Of a stretch of DNA of 64,000 bases, positions 23,010 to 32,372 are shown in pieces. The position numbers and the translations under genes were made by a program. How positions within the stretch are numbered: position 1 is the first letter of the stretch; each line of letters starts with the position of its first letter. The DNA comes from Candidatus Baltobacteraceae bacterium (lineage in GTDB: Bacteria; Vulcanimicrobiota; Vulcanimicrobiia; Vulcanimicrobiales; Vulcanimicrobiaceae): assembly GCA_036488875.1 (NCBI GenBank), contig DASXGW010000010.1, forward strand, positions 33,633-97,632. The letters run 5' to 3'. The notes beneath the pieces were generated by a model, which saw only the letters and a list, made by a program, of their open reading frames with translations, was not told the DNA's origin and ran no database searches.

Positions 23010-25001
23010 TTATACTCCGGAGAATTCGGCTCGCGCCGCTTTGCCGCTGAGGTGCGCTTCGCTGACGAGCGAGTGAACGTCGATGATGAGCGAGATCGAG
23101 CCGTTACCGAGGATCGTCGCGCCCGAAATGCCGGGAATCCTTCCGACGACGTCGGATAGCGGCTTGATCACGATCTCCTGTTCGCCTTCGAACGAATCGA
23201 CGACGAGGCCCACTTGCTTGCCCTGCAAGCCGACGATAACGATCATGACTTTTTCGGGGTCGCGCTGACCGCCTAGCTGGAAGAAGTCCGCAACGCGCAC
23301 GAGCGGCACGACCTGTCCGCGCAACGTGATGACTTCGTTGCCGTGCACGGTCCGGACGTCGGGCATTTCGACACGCTGCGATTCGATGACGGAGTCGAGG
23401 GGAATCGCGTAGAGCTCGTCAACCACGCGGATGAGCAGCGCTTGGATGATCGCGAGCGTCAACGGAAGCTTGATCGTGAAGCGCGTTCCTTGGCCGGCAA
23501 CGCTGTCGACGTCGAAAATTCCCTTGAGGCTCGTGATGTTCTTCTTCACGACGTCCATGCCGACGCCGCGGCCGCTGACGTCCGAGATGACTTCGGCGGT
23601 CGAAAATCCCGGCGTAAAAATGAGCTCGATGAGCTCACGATCGCTCAAACGATCTTCGGAGGAGATCAAACCTTGCTTGATGCCGCGCGCGCGAACCTTT
23701 TCGAGATCGATGCCGCCGCCGTCGTCGGTCACTTCAATGATGATCTGATTGCCTTCGTGATAGGCGTTGAGCGCGATGGTTCCCGCGCGCTGCTTGCCGC
23801 GCTGTTGACGGACGTCGGGCGGTTCGATGCCGTGGTCGACGCTGTTGCGCAGCAAGTGCATGAGCGGCTCACCGACTTCGTCGACGATCGTCTTGTCCAG
23901 ATCGGTCTCCGCACCCGAAATTACGAGCTGTACTTCTTTTCCGCGCGCTTTGGCTACGTCGCGCACGAGGCGCGGGAACCGGTCGAAGACCTGTCCGATC
24001 GGCACCATGCGCACCTTCATGATCGATTCTTGAATCTCGTTGGTCGTGCGCGCGAGGAGCGCCGCCGAATCGGCGAGATCCTTAGCCAGCGGCGCGATAA
24101 TGCCGTGCTGCGCGCCCATGGTGCCGCCGGGGCCCGCCGCCGTCGCTTTGTCGTTCATCAGGCGCTCGAGCGTATTGGCGATGTCTGAAATGCGCGTGCG
24201 GTTGATGACGAGCTCGCCGACGAGGTTGAGCAATGCGTCGAGACGTTCGATATCCACGCGAATCGTTTGGTGGAGCGAGCTGCGCTTGCCGCCGTCGGCC
24301 TGCTTTTGCGGCTTTGCGGGCGCTTCGGGTGCGGCAGCCGGGGCCGCGGCAGCAACCGCCTCGGGAGGCGGTTGCGGTGCCGGCGCGGGGGCGACCGCCG
24401 GTGCGGGTGCCGGTTCGACGGCGGCTACGGCTGCCGACGAACGCTGCGCTTCGGCCTCGGCGAGCAGACGCGCGACTTCGGCTTCGAACGCGTCCACGTC
24501 GGCGGGACTGGCCGCTTTGCTTTCCTCCGAGGCCGCCGCTTCGAACGTCATCTCCGCCCCGATGTTTCCTTCGATGACCTGCGACGTCTCCTCGTAGATC
24601 GCCACGAACTGATCGAGCCGCGACAGATACTCGACGAGCCCGCTGGGCGGCGGTGCGTCGCTGACGGCCGTTTCGACGAGGTCGGTAAGAAAGTCGCGCC
24701 CGTGAAACAGAACGTCGACGGACGTTTCGGAGAGCGGCATGCGATCTTTGCGCAGCAGATCGGCGAGGTTCTCGAGCTTGTGCGCGACGCCTTGAACCTC
24801 GGTGAAGCCCAGCATTCCGCCGCTGCCTTTGATCGTGTGCAGCGCGCGGAACAGTGAGTTCACGATCTCGGCGTGACCCTCTGCGCTATTGACGCACTCT
24901 TCCAGCTTGAGCAGATCGGCGTCGATCTGCTGCAACAACTCTTCCGCTTCGTCGCGAAAGTACGCAACGAACTCTTCGCGGTTAAAGAGTTCGTCGCTCA
25001 T
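23010..25001 (-). CDS. cheA: chemotaxis sensor histidine kinase CheA
   Basis: 663 residues from ATG 25001 (MSDELFNREEFVAYF); the frame is open 37 codons further, but that stretch is the GC-rich hairpin element. Domains: Hpt with phospho-His55 in LHTIKGSGG; a Pro/Ala-rich linker (about 170-250), apparently without a clear CheY-binding P2 domain; dimerisation and HATPase domains with N-box LLRNSVDHG, G1 DDGGGID and G2 GRGVGMDVV; and a C-terminal CheW-like regulatory domain ending in LIIDVHSLVSEAH. It phosphorylates the CheY encoded upstream. Confidence 0.95.
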   Translation of the reverse strand: MSDELFNREEFVAYFRDEAEELLQQIDADLLKLEECVNSAEGHAEIVNSLFRALHTIKGSGGMLGFTEVQGVAHKLENLADLLRKDRMPLSETSVDVLFHGRDFLTDLVETAVSDAPPPSGLVEYLSRLDQFVAIYEETSQVIEGNIGAEMTFEAAASEESKAASPADVDAFEAEVARLLAEAEAQRSSAAVAAVEPAPAPAVAPAPAPQPPPEAVAAAAPAAAPEAPAKPQKQADGGKRSSLHQTIRVDIERLDALLNLVGELVINRTRISDIANTLERLMNDKATAAGPGGTMGAQHGIIAPLAKDLADSAALLARTTNEIQESIMKVRMVPIGQVFDRFPRLVRDVAKARGKEVQLVISGAETDLDKTIVDEVGEPLMHLLRNSVDHGIEPPDVRQQRGKQRAGTIALNAYHEGNQIIIEVTDDGGGIDLEKVRARGIKQGLISSEDRLSDRELIELIFTPGFSTAEVISDVSGRGVGMDVVKKNITSLKGIFDVDSVAGQGTRFTIKLPLTLAIIQALLIRVVDELYAIPLDSVIESQRVEMPDVRTVHGNEVITLRGQVVPLVRVADFFQLGGQRDPEKVMIVIVGLQGKQVGLVVDSFEGEQEIVIKPLSDVVGRIPGISGATILGNGSISLIIDVHSLVSEAHLSGKAARAEFSGV

Positions 25002-25006
25002 TTGGA

Positions 25007-25056
25007 AGGCGCTCCGGCTCCGCCTCCGCGCCCCCCATGCTGCGCATGGGGCCCCC
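25007..25056. repeat. GC-rich hairpin element, copy 1 (cheC-cheA spacer)
   Basis: Shares three perfect blocks in the same order with the element in the fliG-fliH spacer: AGGCGCTCCGG (25007-25017), CGCGCCCCCC (25027-25036) and GGGGCCCCC (25048-25056). The variable part holds a perfect hairpin CCCCATGC-TGC-GCATGGGG (25033-25051). Starts six bases upstream of the cheA ATG. Confidence 0.75.
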
Positions 25057-25141
25057 GGGCCATGGCGCGCGACACATCTCGGTGGGCTTGAGATTCCCCT
25101 AGGGCGCGCCAAACCATCATTATCGCTCTAACCGTGATTCA

Positions 25142-25158
25142 GCGGGACTTCGTCCTGC
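25142..25158 (-). other. short hairpin downstream of cheC
   Basis: GCGGGACTTCGTCCTGC forms a seven-base stem with a TTC loop (one G-T pair), just after the cheC stop in transcription order. No T tract follows, so it may protect mRNA ends or do nothing. Confidence 0.35.
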
Positions 25159-25161
25159 AGC

Positions 25162-25776
25162 TCACTCAACGCCGAATACCGAGAGCAGCGGGCCGAGCGA
25201 GCCGGTTTCCGGTATCAGGATGAACTGGCCGGCGACTTCCTTCTCTTTATCGAGGAAGCTGGATTCGATCAAGAACACGTCTTGATCGGGGAGGATCGAC
25301 ATCAGCGTCCGGAACGCGGCCTGCACCGTGCCGTACGAGAGCGTCGGCACCGACGGGAGCAAGTTGCTGCCGGTCAGCTGAATGATCGCCGTCAGATACG
25401 AGCCCGCGATGATATTGCCGAGCTCTTTAAGCGTCGAATCGGCGATGGAATCGAAGATCTGAATGTCGCCGATGACGCGATGCAGGAACTGGCTGACGAA
25501 GTCCAGCGCCTGTTCGCGATCGAAGAGCACGACCATCTGACCCGGCGCCTCGCCGCGCACGTACATGTGCAGCGCTGCCACCGTGCGGTTCTCGTGACCG
25601 ACGCGCGACGCCAGATCGCGAAACTTGATGACGTCGATGCGCGGCTCGCTCAGATTAATCTTCGCATTGAGCAGCTGCGACAACGCGGTCGCCGCGTGTC
25701 CCGCGCCGATGTTGCCGACTTCCTTGAGCGCGTCTTTTTGGAGCTCGCTGAGGTTGAGGGATTGACCCGAGCTCAT
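25162..25776 (-). CDS. cheC: CheC-type CheY-P phosphatase
   Basis: 204 residues with two pseudo-symmetric phosphatase sites: LKEVGNIGAGHAATAL (Glu19, Asn22) and LKELGNIIAGSYLTAI, matching the CheC pattern E-x2-N. In known systems CheC dephosphorylates CheY-P and binds CheD; no cheD is in this window. Its ATG overlaps the cheY stop (ATGA), and it precedes cheA after a 160-base spacer that contains the GC-rich element. Confidence 0.92.
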   Translation of the reverse strand: MSSGQSLNLSELQKDALKEVGNIGAGHAATALSQLLNAKINLSEPRIDVIKFRDLASRVGHENRTVAALHMYVRGEAPGQMVVLFDREQALDFVSQFLHRVIGDIQIFDSIADSTLKELGNIIAGSYLTAIIQLTGSNLLPSVPTLSYGTVQAAFRTLMSILPDQDVFLIESSFLDKEKEVAGQFILIPETGSLGPLLSVFGVE

Positions 25777-26135
25777 GAGAGCACCTTATTGATCGTTTCG
25801 AGAATTTTCGGCGGTTGGAACGGCTTGGTAATGAACGATTTCGCTCCGGCTTGAATGGCCTCGACCACGAGCGCCTGCTGACCCATCGACGTGCACATGA
25901 TGATGCGCGCGTTGGGGTCGTGCGCGATGATCTGTTTGACGGCGGTGATGCCGTCCATCTCGGGCATGACCATGTCCATCGTGACGAGATCGGGCGTCAG
26001 CTGCTTGTACTTGTCGACCGCCTCGACGCCGTTCTGCGCCTCGCCGACGACTTCGAATCCGTTCTTGGACAAAATCCCTTTGATCATCATTCTCATGACG
26101 ACCGCATCGTCGACGATGAGGACCCTTTTGCTCAT
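25773..26135 (-). CDS. cheY: chemotaxis response regulator CheY
   Basis: 120 residues from ATG 26135, preceded by GGAG six bases away; a TTG 12 bases upstream was not preferred. Single receiver domain with Asp9, Asp10, phospho-acceptor Asp54 (VTMDMVMPEMDG), Thr82 and Lys104. It carries no output domain, so it would act on the flagellar switch proteins FliM/FliN encoded in this same locus. Overlaps cheC by four bases. Confidence 0.95.
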   Translation of the reverse strand: MSKRVLIVDDAVVMRMMIKGILSKNGFEVVGEAQNGVEAVDKYKQLTPDLVTMDMVMPEMDGITAVKQIIAHDPNARIIMCTSMGQQALVVEAIQAGAKSFITKPFQPPKILETINKVLS

Positions 26136-26167
26136 CCGTAGCTCCAAAGGCGTAGTTGGCTTAGGAA

Positions 26168-26185
26168 GGGACGCATACGCGTCCC
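26168..26185 (-). terminator. hairpin between the PilZ gene and cheY
   Basis: GGGACGC (26168-26174), loop ATAC, GCGTCCC (26179-26185), a perfect seven-base stem within the roughly 100-base gap. No strong T tract is seen on the minus strand, so termination or attenuation is only possible. Confidence 0.35.
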
Positions 26186-26238
26186 CCTCGCGGCGAGCAC
26201 TTCGACGCCCAGACCAGGCCGCCCCGCCGCTACTCGTA

Positions 26239-26901
26239 TCATGCTAGTCCGCGGCTGCGCAGTTCGGATTGCTTGCGATTGATGAACTCGATGATCGCGT
26301 TATCCTCTTCGGGCCGAACGCCGCGAAACCGCACGCCGTGGGAATGCTTTCCGGAGGCGCGGATCTCGTGGTGGCGCATGACCTCCGCGAGCAAGACCAA
26401 CGGCGGCTTATCCTCGCGCAGGGTCAGCTTGACTTCGAGCGTGGTCCCCGGCCGCAACGGGCGGTCCGTGGTGAGCGCGCATCCGCCGCGGCTGATGTCC
26501 CCGATGGTGGCCCGCACGAACTCCCCCGAGCCCTTACCGTTGATAGCGAAGCGCCACGCGCCGGTGACCAGCGCGCCGAGACGCACGCTCGAGCGCTTCT
26601 GCGCGGCCTGCGCGGCGCCGACCAAATCGACGCGTTTAGGCGGCTCGAAGTAGGTGTTGCTGCCTTTGACGGCCACGATCTTGGTTTGCAGGCGGAAGCG
26701 CCCGGCGGGGGTCGTGTAGACGAACACCGCGGGTTCGCCCAGCCGGCCGATCACCTCGCGCGTGACGATCCCACGGTCCCCGCACTCGTCAACGGTTACC
26801 GTCCGGGACGCCCGTCCGCCGACGACGACGTCGACGGCAGAGTTGCGCTGCGGCAACTTTGCCGGCGGTATGGCCGATTTTCCTAAGAACGACTTCAGCA
26901 T
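26239..26901 (-). CDS. PilZ-domain protein (YcgR-like)
   Basis: 220 residues. The N-terminal half resembles the flagellar-brake YcgR-N/PilZN barrel (VDVVVGGRASRTVTVDECGDRG, VFVYTTPAGRFRLQTKIV). The C-terminal PilZ domain has the c-di-GMP-binding pattern: QKRSSVR upstream and GDISRGGCALTTD, with the conserved (D/N)xSxxG. It probably links c-di-GMP to motor speed or switching. It lies six bases after flhA, at the end of the export-apparatus block. Confidence 0.85.
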   Translation of the reverse strand: MLKSFLGKSAIPPAKLPQRNSAVDVVVGGRASRTVTVDECGDRGIVTREVIGRLGEPAVFVYTTPAGRFRLQTKIVAVKGSNTYFEPPKRVDLVGAAQAAQKRSSVRLGALVTGAWRFAINGKGSGEFVRATIGDISRGGCALTTDRPLRPGTTLEVKLTLREDKPPLVLLAEVMRHHEIRASGKHSHGVRFRGVRPEEDNAIIEFINRKQSELRSRGLA

Positions 26902-26907
26902 GTGCGG

Positions 26908-29022
26908 TTAGCTCGGCGATCCCATGGGCGCGGCGGCATCTTCGGTCGTCGAAATCTGTCCGATCGACTCGACGCGCAGACCCGGCGGAATCTCGGAGTA
27001 CGAGAGGACGACCAGTTGCGGCGCGGCCCGTTCGGTGAGCCGTTTGAGCGCTAGACGCACCGACGGCGAGCATAGCACGATCGGCTGCAGTCCGGCGTTC
27101 TGCGCGGTCGCGATCTGCCGCGTGAGCGACGTGTAGACGCGCGCTACGGTGTTGGGATCGAGCAGCGCGTACGCGTCTTCGCCGCGGCGCACCGCTTCTG
27201 CCAACAACGCTTCCAGGCGCGGGTCCACCGTGATGACCGACAGCAGGCCGTTCTCTGCGTACTCGGCCGAAATGTGCCGAGCGAGCGCACCGCGGACCTT
27301 CTCCGTGAGATAGTCGATGTCTTTGCTGACGCGCGCTGCGTCGGCGAGCGTTTCGAGGATAAGCACGAGGTTGCGAATCGGAATGCGTTCGCGCAACAAG
27401 CTTTGCAGCACCCGCTGCACCTCGCCTACGGTTAGTAAGCTCGGAACGAGCTCCTCGACGACGACCGGATAGTGCGACTTGATGTTGTCGAGCAGCGCCG
27501 ACGTCTCTTGGCGGCCGAGCAGATCGGGCGCATGCGACTTGATGATTTCCGTCAGATGCGTCGCGATGACGCTCGTCGGATCGATCACCGTATATCCGGC
27601 CATCTCCGCTTCGCTGCGCGCGCCTTCGGAGATCCACAACGCGGGCAGCCCGAAGGCGGGCTCGGTCGTGGCGATGCCGTCGAGCGGCGCCGTTGCCGTT
27701 CCCGGATTCATCGCCATCAGCCGGCTGACCATCACTTCGGCCTGCGCGACTTCGAGGCCGTAGATCTTGACGACGTAAGCGTTGGGACGCAGCTGCAGGT
27801 TGTCGCGAACGCGAATCGGCGGCACGACGATACCGAGATCGCGCGCGGAGTGGCGGCGAATCAACGTGATGCGCTCGAGCAGATCGCCGCCCTGGTTCAC
27901 GTCGACGAGCGGGATGAGGCCGAAGCCGATTTCGAGCTCCATCGGATCGTACGACAGCAGCGGCACGACGCTCTCGGCCGGCTTGGGCGCTGCCGTCGCG
28001 GCTTTCTGCGCGGCGAGCAGCGCTTCGCTCGGAGCGTTCGCGACCTGCCGGCGGCGGTAGAAATACAAGACGAACATCAAGGCCGCCAGCGTGAGGAGAA
28101 TCGGGCGAGCGAGGCCGGCCAGTCCGAAGACGGCCGCCATGATTGCGGCGATGAGCAGTGCGTTGGGCTGCGCGGTGAGCTGTTTGCTGATGTCGCGCCC
28201 GAAATCGGATTCGTTGGCGGCGCGCGTAACGATAATGCCGGTCGCGGTCGAAATCAAGAGCGCCGGGACCTGCGTGACGATGCCTTCGCCCACCGTGAGC
28301 AAGGTAAAGCGCTGCAGCGATTCCGGTACGGTCAGGCCGAGCTGCGCGACGCCGACGATAAAGCCGCCGATCGTATTGATCGCCACGATGATGACGGCCG
28401 CGATTGCATCGCCGCGAACGAACTTGCTGGCACCGTCCATCGCGCCGTAGAAGTCGGCCGACCGCTGGATGTCTCTGCGGCGCTGACGCGCCTCGGCTTC
28501 CGTGATGAGGCCCGCGTTGAGATCGCCGTCGATGGCGAGCTGCTTGCCGGGCATAGCGTCCAAGGTAAAACGTGCCGCGACTTCGGCGACGCGCCCCGCA
28601 CCGTTGGTAATAACCACGAACTGAATGATGACCAAGATGAGGAAGATCACGAATCCGACGGCGTAGTTGCCGCCGACGACGATCTGTCCGAAGAAGTTGA
28701 TGACTTCGCCGGCGTAGCCGTGCAGCAGAATCTGACGGGTCGCGGTGATGTTGAGCGACAGCCGAAAGAGCGTGATGACCAGCAACAGGGTCGGGAACAC
28801 CGAGAACTGCAGAGCGTTCTCGGTATAGAGGCTCGTGCCGATGATAACGAGCGCGACGATGATATTGATCGACAAAAGAACGTCGAGCAGCAGGGGCGGG
28901 ATCGGGACGATCATCAGCAAGACGAGCGCGACCGAGCCGGCCGCGACCAGCAGCGGCAGACTCTGCCCTAAGCGAGCGACGAACGACTCATTGCCGTTAG
29001 CCGGCGATTGTGCTGCAGCCAC
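26908..29022 (-). CDS. flhA: flagellar type III export protein FlhA
   Basis: 704 residues. About eight membrane segments in the first 330 residues, including the conserved FHIPEP-like loop region (TLDAMPGKQLAIDGDLNAGLI), followed by a cytosolic domain that docks substrates and chaperones (GFGLIPLVDVNQGGDLLERI, ending near PGLRVESIGQIS). Core of the export gate with FlhB, FliP, FliQ and FliR, all encoded just upstream. ATG at 29022 directly abuts the flhB stop. Confidence 0.97.
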   Translation of the reverse strand: MAAAQSPANGNESFVARLGQSLPLLVAAGSVALVLLMIVPIPPLLLDVLLSINIIVALVIIGTSLYTENALQFSVFPTLLLVITLFRLSLNITATRQILLHGYAGEVINFFGQIVVGGNYAVGFVIFLILVIIQFVVITNGAGRVAEVAARFTLDAMPGKQLAIDGDLNAGLITEAEARQRRRDIQRSADFYGAMDGASKFVRGDAIAAVIIVAINTIGGFIVGVAQLGLTVPESLQRFTLLTVGEGIVTQVPALLISTATGIIVTRAANESDFGRDISKQLTAQPNALLIAAIMAAVFGLAGLARPILLTLAALMFVLYFYRRRQVANAPSEALLAAQKAATAAPKPAESVVPLLSYDPMELEIGFGLIPLVDVNQGGDLLERITLIRRHSARDLGIVVPPIRVRDNLQLRPNAYVVKIYGLEVAQAEVMVSRLMAMNPGTATAPLDGIATTEPAFGLPALWISEGARSEAEMAGYTVIDPTSVIATHLTEIIKSHAPDLLGRQETSALLDNIKSHYPVVVEELVPSLLTVGEVQRVLQSLLRERIPIRNLVLILETLADAARVSKDIDYLTEKVRGALARHISAEYAENGLLSVITVDPRLEALLAEAVRRGEDAYALLDPNTVARVYTSLTRQIATAQNAGLQPIVLCSPSVRLALKRLTERAAPQLVVLSYSEIPPGLRVESIGQISTTEDAAAPMGSPS

Positions 29023-30087
29023 CTAAGCTATCGTCTTTCTCTTGAGCTTGAAGACGAACGCGATCACCTGCGCTACCGCGGCGTAGAGGTTCGGCGGTAT
29101 CGCCTGATCGAGCTCGACCTTTTCGTACAGCGTGCGCGCCAACGGCGGGTTTTCCATGATCGGCACGCCGTGTTCTTCGGCGAGCTGACGAATACGCTTG
29201 GCCAATAGATCGGCACCTTTTGCGGTGACCACCGGTGCCTCCATCTCCAGCTCGTTCCACTCCAGCGCCACCGCGAAGTGCGTCGGGTTCGTCACCACCA
29301 CGGTTGCGCGCGGCACGGACGCCATCATGCGACGGCGCGCGAACTCGCGCTGGCGGCGCTTGAGCGCGCCCTTGGCTTCGGGATTACCTTCGGATTGGCG
29401 CCACTCGTCCTTGACTTCCTGTTTGGTCATCTTCAGGCCGTCTTCGTACTGATAGCGCATCCAGGCGTGATCCAATAAGCCGACCACCACCAGCAGCAGC
29501 GCGAACTTCCACGCGAACGAGAAGATCACGGCGGCCACGCTCGTCAGATACGCTTCGGGATTGGTCTGCCCGATCTGCGCGAGGAAGCCGAGATTGTGCG
29601 AAATGGTTTGAAACAGGATGGCGATAACCGCCGCCAACTTGACCAGCTGCTTACCGAGATTAAAGAGGATTTGTTTGGAGAACAGCCGCGTAAATCCGGA
29701 GAGCGGATTGATCTTCGAAAAACTCGGCTTGAGCGTCTTGGCCGAAAAGATGAAGCCGAACTGCCCAACGTTGGCAAGGAAGCCCAACGTGAACGCGACG
29801 CCGAAAATCAGCAGCATGAGCGGCACGTAGGGTTCCGCCGCTCGCATCAGGAGGATCTGCACGGAGTGGATGTTCGGGTCTTGGACGGTGCCCGCGTGGG
29901 TAAAGGCGTTCTCGATCGAGGCTTGCACCGCCATTTGAGCGCGGCTGAATAGGCCGTAAATAAGGAACACGAGCGCAAAGAAAATGACGGCACCCGGCAG
30001 CTCTTGGCTGCGGGGGACCTGGCCGCGTTGCCTGGCCTCCTGCCGGCGCTTCGGGGTCGGCTTCTCGGTTTGCTCCGGTCTGGCCAT
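29023..30087 (-). CDS. flhB: flagellar export protein FlhB
   Basis: 354 residues. N-terminal EQTEKPTPKRRQEARQRGQVPRSQEL, four membrane helices, and the cytosolic domain with the autocleavage site NPTHFAVALEW (cleavage after Asn), which sets export substrate specificity from rod/hook to filament. Ends one base before flhA. Start ATG 30087; upstream is the divergent propeller lipoprotein, so a promoter must lie in the 136-base gap. Confidence 0.97.
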   Translation of the reverse strand: MARPEQTEKPTPKRRQEARQRGQVPRSQELPGAVIFFALVFLIYGLFSRAQMAVQASIENAFTHAGTVQDPNIHSVQILLMRAAEPYVPLMLLIFGVAFTLGFLANVGQFGFIFSAKTLKPSFSKINPLSGFTRLFSKQILFNLGKQLVKLAAVIAILFQTISHNLGFLAQIGQTNPEAYLTSVAAVIFSFAWKFALLLVVVGLLDHAWMRYQYEDGLKMTKQEVKDEWRQSEGNPEAKGALKRRQREFARRRMMASVPRATVVVTNPTHFAVALEWNELEMEAPVVTAKGADLLAKRIRQLAEEHGVPIMENPPLARTLYEKVELDQAIPPNLYAAVAQVIAFVFKLKRKTIA

Positions 30088-30223
30088 TCTTCCATGTTTT
30101 CGGCAGCGCTCTCACGCCCCGTTAAAGTTCGCATGGGGGAAAGCGGCGGCGGCCTGCCAATAAGGAGCGTGCTCTCCACCCAGGATGACAGAACCCAAAC
30201 CTTTGCTTAAGGGAGACCCCGCT

Positions 30224-31300
30224 TTGCGACCACTGCTGCGCTCGAGCGTTTTCGGATTACTGGCTGCCGCCCTTTTGGCCGCTTGCGGCAAGGGCACGCC
30301 GTTGACGTCGGGAACCGCGACCCCGGGGCCGCCCTATATGCCCAATGTCAGTGCCGAGTTTAAGGTGCCGACCGCCAACAGCCGCCCGATGGGCCTCGTC
30401 GCACTCAGTTCTTCGACCGGATCTGCTACCGTAACGTTTGTCTGGTTCACCGAAAACGCAGCGAGCAAAATCGGCGAAGTGCTCCCTAACGGCGCGATCC
30501 AGACCCCCGAGCCGCTGACGCCGACCAAGAACGCCGGTCCCAACGGTATCGCTTCGGGTCCCAACGGCTTGCTGTGGTTTACCGAGACGAACATCGGAAA
30601 AGTCGGCCAGCTCAGCGGCACCACGACTCAATACCCGGTCATTTCGGAGTTCTCGCTTTCCAATGCCGCGCGCCCGACCAGCATCACGCTGGGTTCCGAC
30701 GGCAACATGTGGGTAACCGATCCCGCAACCAACGCGATCTGGAAGATTTCGCAAAAGGGCATCGTGGGGGGGCCGTGCACGCTGCCGGGCGGCGCCGACC
30801 CGACCTCGATCACCACCGGCTCCGATGGATCCCTCTGGTTTACCGAACCCGGCATCAATAAGATCGGGCGGCTTCCCGTTACCAACACGTCGGCGTGCGG
30901 CACCGTCACGCAGTTTAACGTTCCGACGCGCAACGCCGGCCTCGCGACAATCGTCGCCGGCGCCGACGGCGCCCTATGGTTTACCGAACGCACCGCCAAG
31001 AAGCTCGGCCGCATGCTCATTACCGGTCACGTCGCCGCGGAGTACTCGCTCAATCCGGCGTCCTCGCCCACGGCGCTCATCGAGGGCCTCGACAATAACT
31101 TCTACTTCTCCGATCCCAGCAGTAACCAAATCGGGCAGTTCGTGACGTCCACGCAGAAAGTGAAGCTCTTCAAGATCCCAACGGCCAACTCGCAACCCGG
31201 CGCGCTGACGATCAATCCGGCAATCGGAGGCACGGGAGAACTGTACTTCGTCGAAACCGGCGCGAATAAAATCGGCCAGTTTAAATACGTCTGTTGTTAG
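30224..31300 (+). CDS. streptogramin-lyase-like beta-propeller lipoprotein
   Basis: 358 residues from TTG 30224, preferred because GGGAG lies eight bases upstream and the lipobox LLAAC then falls at Cys21, as in the other lipoproteins here; the ATG at 30185 gives 371 residues. At least six Vgb-type blades: GLLWFTETNIGKVG, GSDGNMWVTDPATN, GSDGSLWFTEPGINKIG, GADGALWFTERTAKKLG and others. The Asn-Lys-Ile-Gly ends recur. It is the third propeller lipoprotein in the window and shorter than the other two. It interrupts the flagellar cluster between fliR and flhB on the opposite strand. Confidence 0.85.
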   Translation: MRPLLRSSVFGLLAAALLAACGKGTPLTSGTATPGPPYMPNVSAEFKVPTANSRPMGLVALSSSTGSATVTFVWFTENAASKIGEVLPNGAIQTPEPLTPTKNAGPNGIASGPNGLLWFTETNIGKVGQLSGTTTQYPVISEFSLSNAARPTSITLGSDGNMWVTDPATNAIWKISQKGIVGGPCTLPGGADPTSITTGSDGSLWFTEPGINKIGRLPVTNTSACGTVTQFNVPTRNAGLATIVAGADGALWFTERTAKKLGRMLITGHVAAEYSLNPASSPTALIEGLDNNFYFSDPSSNQIGQFVTSTQKVKLFKIPTANSQPGALTINPAIGGTGELYFVETGANKIGQFKYVCC

Positions 31301-31316
31301 TCCGGTTTTTGAGCGC

Positions 31317-32096
31317 CTAAACGCGGAGGCCGCGCATGACGGCGTCCATCTCGCGGGCTACGTCGTGGAACATGTCGGGGCCGACGATCCCCAATAGGCC
31401 GAGGCTGAGGGCCAACGCCGTGAGACCTACGGCGATCTGCAGCGGGAAGCCGATGACGAAGACGTTCATCTGCGGTGCGACGCGCGCCATGAACGACAGC
31501 GCTACGTTCGTGATGAAGAGCGCGGCGGCCGGCGGCGCGGCGATCTTAAAGACGTTGAGCAGCGCGAGGCTCAGGAACGACACGGAGTTGCTCATGACGC
31601 TGGGATCGAGATTGATGAACGGCAGCGGAACCAGCGCGAACGAGCCGGCGATGCCCTGGATCAGCAGATGGTGCGAGTCGGTGATGAGAAAGACCAACGT
31701 CGCAATGGCGAGCTCCAACTCGCCGATGACGGTGATGTTCTGCTGAGTGCTGGGGTTGATCACGTTGGCGACCGCGAAGCCGATCTGCAGGTCGATGAGC
31801 TCGCCCGCAAACTGAATGCTGACGAAGACCAGCGACGCGATGAAGCCGATGATCACGCCTAGAACCACCTGGGCGATCACGGCCGCAACCAGCTCGTAGA
31901 AGTTTGGATGCAGCGCCACCAGTGGCACGGTGCGAAAGAGTATGAACGCGATGAGCGCGCCGAACCCGAAGCGCACGTGATGCGGGATCTGCGGCGCCGA
32001 GAAGATCGGGAACACCGCGAGCATGCTGAAGACGCGGACGAGAACTAGAAAGAACGTCTCGAGCTGCCCAACCGTTACGCCGAAGACGTCGACCAC
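31317..32096 (-). CDS. fliR: flagellar export gate protein FliR
   Basis: 259 residues, six predicted membrane segments, with typical FliR features: FFLVLVRVFSMLAVFPIFSAPQIPHHVRFG near the N-terminus and AGELIDLQIGFAVANVINPSTQQN in the middle. Forms the export gate with FliP and FliQ. Three bases after fliQ. Convergent with the propeller lipoprotein. Confidence 0.95.
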   Translation of the reverse strand: MVDVFGVTVGQLETFFLVLVRVFSMLAVFPIFSAPQIPHHVRFGFGALIAFILFRTVPLVALHPNFYELVAAVIAQVVLGVIIGFIASLVFVSIQFAGELIDLQIGFAVANVINPSTQQNITVIGELELAIATLVFLITDSHHLLIQGIAGSFALVPLPFINLDPSVMSNSVSFLSLALLNVFKIAAPPAAALFITNVALSFMARVAPQMNVFVIGFPLQIAVGLTALALSLGLLGIVGPDMFHDVAREMDAVMRGLRV

Positions 32097-32099
32097 GGG

Positions 32100-32372
32100 T
32101 TATTTGATTGGGATGTGGGCGACGCTGGCGAAGACGCGGCTTGCGAAATCGGTCAGCATCGCCAGCATGAACGGCCCGAAGAACAGAATCGCGATTCCCG
32201 AGACGAGGATCTTGGGGATGAACGCCAAGGTCGGTTCTTGGATCTGCGTGACCGCTTGAAAGATCGACACGGTCAACCCGACGATCATGCTGAGCACGAG
32301 CACCGGAGCCGCCACGATCAACGTTACGAAGAGGGCTTCGCGGCCCAGACCGATGGCGTCGGCAAAACTCAT
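32100..32372 (-). CDS. fliQ: flagellar export gate protein FliQ
   Basis: 90 residues and two membrane hairpin helices (REALFVTLIVAAPVLVLSMIVGLTVSIFQAVTQIQEPTL is the family core, followed by a second helix). Length and motif are typical. Start overlaps the fliP stop by four bases. Confidence 0.95.
   Translation of the reverse strand: MSFADAIGLGREALFVTLIVAAPVLVLSMIVGLTVSIFQAVTQIQEPTLAFIPKILVSGIAILFFGPFMLAMLTDFASRVFASVAHIPIK

Noticed and set aside
25002..25112. N-terminal extension of CheA
   Set aside because: Encoded by the GC-rich hairpin element; CheA homology begins with MSDELFN at 25001.
27472..28971. 499-residue plus-strand open frame rich in Arg, Asp and His
   Set aside because: Antisense to flhA, which is unambiguous.
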